From Candidatus Omnitrophica bacterium UBA1443 (lineage in GTDB: Bacteria > Omnitrophota > Omnitrophia > Omnitrophales > Aquincolibacteriaceae), in assembly GCA_002329545.1 (NCBI GenBank), contig DCTJ01000046.1:3910-12434 (forward strand): a DNA stretch of 8,525 bases, read 5' to 3'. Position 1 is the stretch's first letter, and each line of letters starts with the position of its first letter. This document shows, in pieces, positions 6,455 through 8,525 of this stretch. The position numbers and the translations under genes were made by a program. Below the pieces are notes generated by a model. It worked only from the letters and a program-made list of their open reading frames with translations. It had not been told where the DNA came from and searched no databases.

Positions 6455-7054
6455 ATGCTAAGAAAAAAAGTTTATCCCAAAATTGAAAATCTGGTTACCT
6501 TGTGGGTCGACTGGCTGTCCAAAAACGGCATTACCCCCCACCAGCTCACGTTTGCCGGCGCGGCGGTAAGTTTACTCGCGGGAATTATTTACGCGAAAGG
6601 CTATCTTCTGCTGGGCGGTATCGTCCTGCTTATCGCGGGTTTGGGAGACATGCTGGACGGCCCTCTCGCCCGCTCCACCGGCAAGGCAAGCTCTTTTGGA
6701 GCTTTTCTCGATTCGAGCGTGGATCGTTATTCCGATTTTTTTATTTTCGGGGGAATTGCGGTTTATTTTTCCCGGCGGGGAGACGTCTTCTGGTTTCTCG
6801 TCGCCTTGGGGGTCATTCTCGGAGCTTTTGTCGTCAGTTACACCAAGGCAAGGGCCGAGAACTTCATCAAGGATTGCGGTGTCGGATTGTTCGGGCGCGC
6901 CGAGAGGATCGTATTGCTGGCCATTGGGACACTCATTTTCCCCTTGCTGAAACTCGTTCTTCTCGTGATTTTGGTCGGCACTCACGTCACCGCCATACAA
7001 AGGATCCTTCACACCAAAAAAAATCTGGCGGAGACCAAAGGCCCGCTTCATTAA
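6455..7054 (+). CDS. CDP-alcohol phosphatidyltransferase, likely phosphatidylinositol-phosphate synthase
   Basis: A 199-residue integral membrane enzyme with about six transmembrane helices. The full CDP-alcohol phosphotransferase signature DxxDGxxARx8GxxxDxxxD is present: Asp65, Asp68, Gly69, Ala72, Arg73, Gly82, Asp86 and Asp90. These aspartates bind the metal ions and CDP-diacylglycerol. The later SYTKARAE (128-135) and GLFGRAERIVLL (144-155) resemble the lysine- and arginine-bearing segments that hold the inositol-phosphate phosphate in actinobacterial PgsA1-type synthases. Because it directly follows ino1, the most likely acceptor is inositol-3-phosphate, giving phosphatidylinositol phosphate; PgsA-type glycerol-phosphate use is the main alternative. 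A separate phosphatase would be needed to give phosphatidylinositol and none is visible here. Start ATG has a weak AAGG site; its stop overlaps the next start. Confidence 0.87.
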   Translation: MLRKKVYPKIENLVTLWVDWLSKNGITPHQLTFAGAAVSLLAGIIYAKGYLLLGGIVLLIAGLGDMLDGPLARSTGKASSFGAFLDSSVDRYSDFFIFGGIAVYFSRRGDVFWFLVALGVILGAFVVSYTKARAENFIKDCGVGLFGRAERIVLLAIGTLIFPLLKLVLLVILVGTHVTAIQRILHTKKNLAETKGPLH

Positions 7055-7935
7055 TGCCGCTCCGGATCCGGAATTTCCTTTCTTGTTTTCTCACGATCCT
7101 TTCCTGCTTTATGCCCGTGCAGGGTTACGCCTTGTCCCCATCCTCCGCTCCCGCCCTGGAAACACTGCTTAAACAAATCGAAAATCGTCATTACCGGTGG
7201 GTCGCGTTTCGGGCTGATGTTGTCCTTTTTTTCGTCGCTCCGGGCGCTAACGGACAAGCCATGTGCGGCGGAGAGCTCATTTATGAACGCCTTCAGGAGC
7301 GAATGCTTCTTTCCTGCCAGGACTCCGAAGAAAATACCGTCTTTGTCTTCAGAACCCTGGACCGGCTTTTTGACCTTTATATCCCGTCACAAAATACGCT
7401 CTACCACGGCTCCATTTTTGACCTCGAGGATTCTCCGGACGTGGAGAGCCACCTCAAAATGATGGACCTTTATCGGGCCCTCAAGCCCGGCATGTTCGAC
7501 CCGAACCGTTCCCAGGTCGAAAGTTCTTCGGGTGTGTCCATCAGCCTGAACATTTTTTCAGGGCCGGAAAACGGGGCCCCTCTTTCCCGGAAAATTTATC
7601 TGACGCCCCAGGGCGACGTGCTCGGAGAGCTTTTTTTTGACCAGAGCGGACAGGTCGTAACCGAAATTCAGAGGTATGATTTCAGGGAAATCCCTTCGCG
7701 TTCGGGGGGATTCGAGACCGTCATTTTCCCCAAAAAAGTCACCGTTGTCTCTCCCCGGACGGGCCGGAACACGGCTATTTTTTTCAGTAATATCAAGCCC
7801 CTCGATACCGTCAATTCCTACCAGTTCCTGCTGAGAATTCCGAAAGGAACCCGGGAGGTTTACCTGCGGGAAGTGGACCCTAGGTTCGCGGAGGCGGCGC
7901 CCGCGTCTTCGGCGCAAAGCGAGGCTGATCACTGA
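7054..7935 (+). CDS. Secreted LolA/LppX-like periplasmic protein (putative lipid or lipoprotein carrier)
   Basis: A 293-residue protein with an N-terminal Sec signal: basic MPLRIR, hydrophobic core to about residue 20, probable cleavage after GYA (26). C18 lies in ILSC, a poor lipobox, so a soluble protein is more likely than a lipoprotein. The mature part has the layout of LolA-fold proteins: an opening helix (ALETLLKQIENRHYRWV, 34-50), alternating short beta strands such as GELIYERLQERMLLSC (73-88) and TVFVFRTLDRLFDLYIP (95-111), a helix with MMDLYRALKPGMFD (136-149), and more strands to about 270, then a low-complexity Ala/Ser tail. Similarity is by pattern, not by a diagnostic motif. The start overlaps the upstream stop (TAATG), so it is translationally coupled to the lipid synthase. 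That suggests handling of the inositol lipid or an envelope component. Exact family is uncertain. Confidence 0.72.
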   Translation: MPLRIRNFLSCFLTILSCFMPVQGYALSPSSAPALETLLKQIENRHYRWVAFRADVVLFFVAPGANGQAMCGGELIYERLQERMLLSCQDSEENTVFVFRTLDRLFDLYIPSQNTLYHGSIFDLEDSPDVESHLKMMDLYRALKPGMFDPNRSQVESSSGVSISLNIFSGPENGAPLSRKIYLTPQGDVLGELFFDQSGQVVTEIQRYDFREIPSRSGGFETVIFPKKVTVVSPRTGRNTAIFFSNIKPLDTVNSYQFLLRIPKGTREVYLREVDPRFAEAAPASSAQSEADH

Positions 7936-7964
7936 AAAAGTTTTTCGCCGTCCGCGCAAAATCA

Positions 7965-8003
7965 GCCGCTTGCCGCGCAAGCGGCCCTCGCGAGATCTTT
8001 TTT
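7965..8003. terminator. Terminator hairpin between convergent genes
   Basis: GCCGCTTG (7965-7972) pairs perfectly with CAAGCGGC (7978-7985) around a 5-nt CCGCG loop. On the plus strand a T6 run follows at 7998-8003, 12 nt after the stem with a small CTCGCGAG dyad between. On the minus strand TTTT follows the stem three bases later. It lies in the 77-bp gap between stops, so it can serve the inositol operon and the DUF2203 gene. The distance to the plus-strand T run is longer than ideal. Confidence 0.6.
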
Positions 8004-8012
8004 CCGGCAGGT

Positions 8013-8453
8013 TTATTTGGCGGTTTTGAGGAGCCGCGCGGGGATCAAAATTCGTTCCGAAAATTTGCTTTTCAGGTGACGGTAATAGCGAACCATCGGC
8101 TCTCCCAGTTCCCAGGACCAAAAAATCCGCTTGTTCTCCACTTCAGCCGGAAAATCAACCCGTCCTTTTTCTATGTCACGAAGAATGCATCCCGTCGCAA
8201 ATATCGCCTCCACATCCTTGGCCAGGCCCTCAATCGCCTGCTCAAGGTCCCGGACACGGGTTTCGAGGTCGTCTTTTTCCGCGAAGCCGTTTGAGCGTTC
8301 AGCTGACGATACCAGGTCGTGCATAAAAAGCTCATCATGAATGAGCGAGTAGGATTCTTTTTTCTGCTGAATTTGTTTGAGCCGTCGCCCGATTTCGGGA
8401 AGGAGTTGATTCGCTTCGGACAGCCGGAACAGTTTTTGTTTCTTTCGTATCAC
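8013..8453 (-). CDS. DUF2203 family protein
   Basis: A 146-residue, soluble, mostly helical protein matching the DUF2203 family of unknown function. From the GTG at 8453 the N-terminus has the family's LFRLSEANQLLPEI pattern (8-21), then charged helices with coiled-coil character (22-85), then the signature end GCILRDIEKGRVDFP (88-102), a short variable loop, and IFWSWELGEPMVRYY (110-124), equivalent to the family's 'DF...W..GE..I.YWH' block. Length is usual. The GTG start has GGAG 10 nt upstream; in-frame ATG (8480) and TTG (8504) would add residues outside the domain with poorer ribosome sites. It is convergent with the inositol operon and shares its terminator. No function should be inferred from the neighbourhood. 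The remaining 72 bp to the window edge contain no other gene I can see. Confidence 0.85.
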   Translation of the reverse strand: MIRKKQKLFRLSEANQLLPEIGRRLKQIQQKKESYSLIHDELFMHDLVSSAERSNGFAEKDDLETRVRDLEQAIEGLAKDVEAIFATGCILRDIEKGRVDFPAEVENKRIFWSWELGEPMVRYYRHLKSKFSERILIPARLLKTAK

Positions 8454-8525
8454 GTTTTTACGTCTCCGTAGGGTTAACATACACCCGCTTTTTTTGAAAA
8501 GCAAATCTCAAAAATTTCTCCGGCG

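Noticed and set aside
6502..7053. In-frame upstream extension of the LolA-like gene through the phosphatidyltransferase gene
   Set aside because: The frame is open, but the peptide is Arg/Gly/His-rich shadow sequence. The signal peptide and the TAATG junction place the true start at 7054.

Overview
The window looks like chromosomal DNA from a Gram-negative, probably uncultured bacterium. An O-antigen/surface-polysaccharide cluster and a predicted periplasmic LolA-fold-type protein both point to an outer membrane. No rRNA or tRNA is present to fix the taxonomy. Gene style and content would fit a lineage such as Omnitrophota, but that is a guess.

Left half (1-4756, all genes on the minus strand, read right to left): wecB-type UDP-GlcNAc 2-epimerase, then a ~390-bp stretch with no convincing gene, an O-antigen polymerase/ligase-like membrane protein (Wzy_C type), a GT4 glycosyltransferase starting 2 bp after it, and a hexapeptide-repeat acetyltransferase cut by the left edge. 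Together these would make a nucleotide sugar (UDP-ManNAc), transfer and acetylate sugars, and polymerise or ligate a surface glycan. The block from 1 to about 3600 is clearly more AT-rich than the right half. It also carries, on the opposite strand at 517-606, the last ~30 codons of an IS3-family transposase wedged between the glycosyltransferase and the acetyltransferase. Both signs fit a transferred, rearranged polysaccharide island.

Middle (4757-5323): a divergent intergenic region of 567 bp. It holds an inverted repeat upstream of wecB, a dense run of stem-loops (4968-5177, one with a TTCG tetraloop), an overlapping 46-codon ORF, and a possible sigma70-like promoter before a consensus Shine-Dalgarno.

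Right half (5324-7935, plus strand): a tight three-gene operon of myo-inositol-3-phosphate synthase, a CDP-alcohol phosphatidyltransferase whose motifs and neighbour mark it as a likely phosphatidylinositol-phosphate synthase, and a secreted protein resembling LolA-type lipid/lipoprotein carriers, whose start overlaps the upstream stop by one base (TAATG). The straightforward reading is synthesis of an inositol phospholipid from glucose-6-phosphate and CDP-diacylglycerol, with a dedicated periplasmic partner. This is the most interesting system in the window. A strong hairpin (7965-7985) separates the operon from a convergent DUF2203-family gene (8013-8453, minus).
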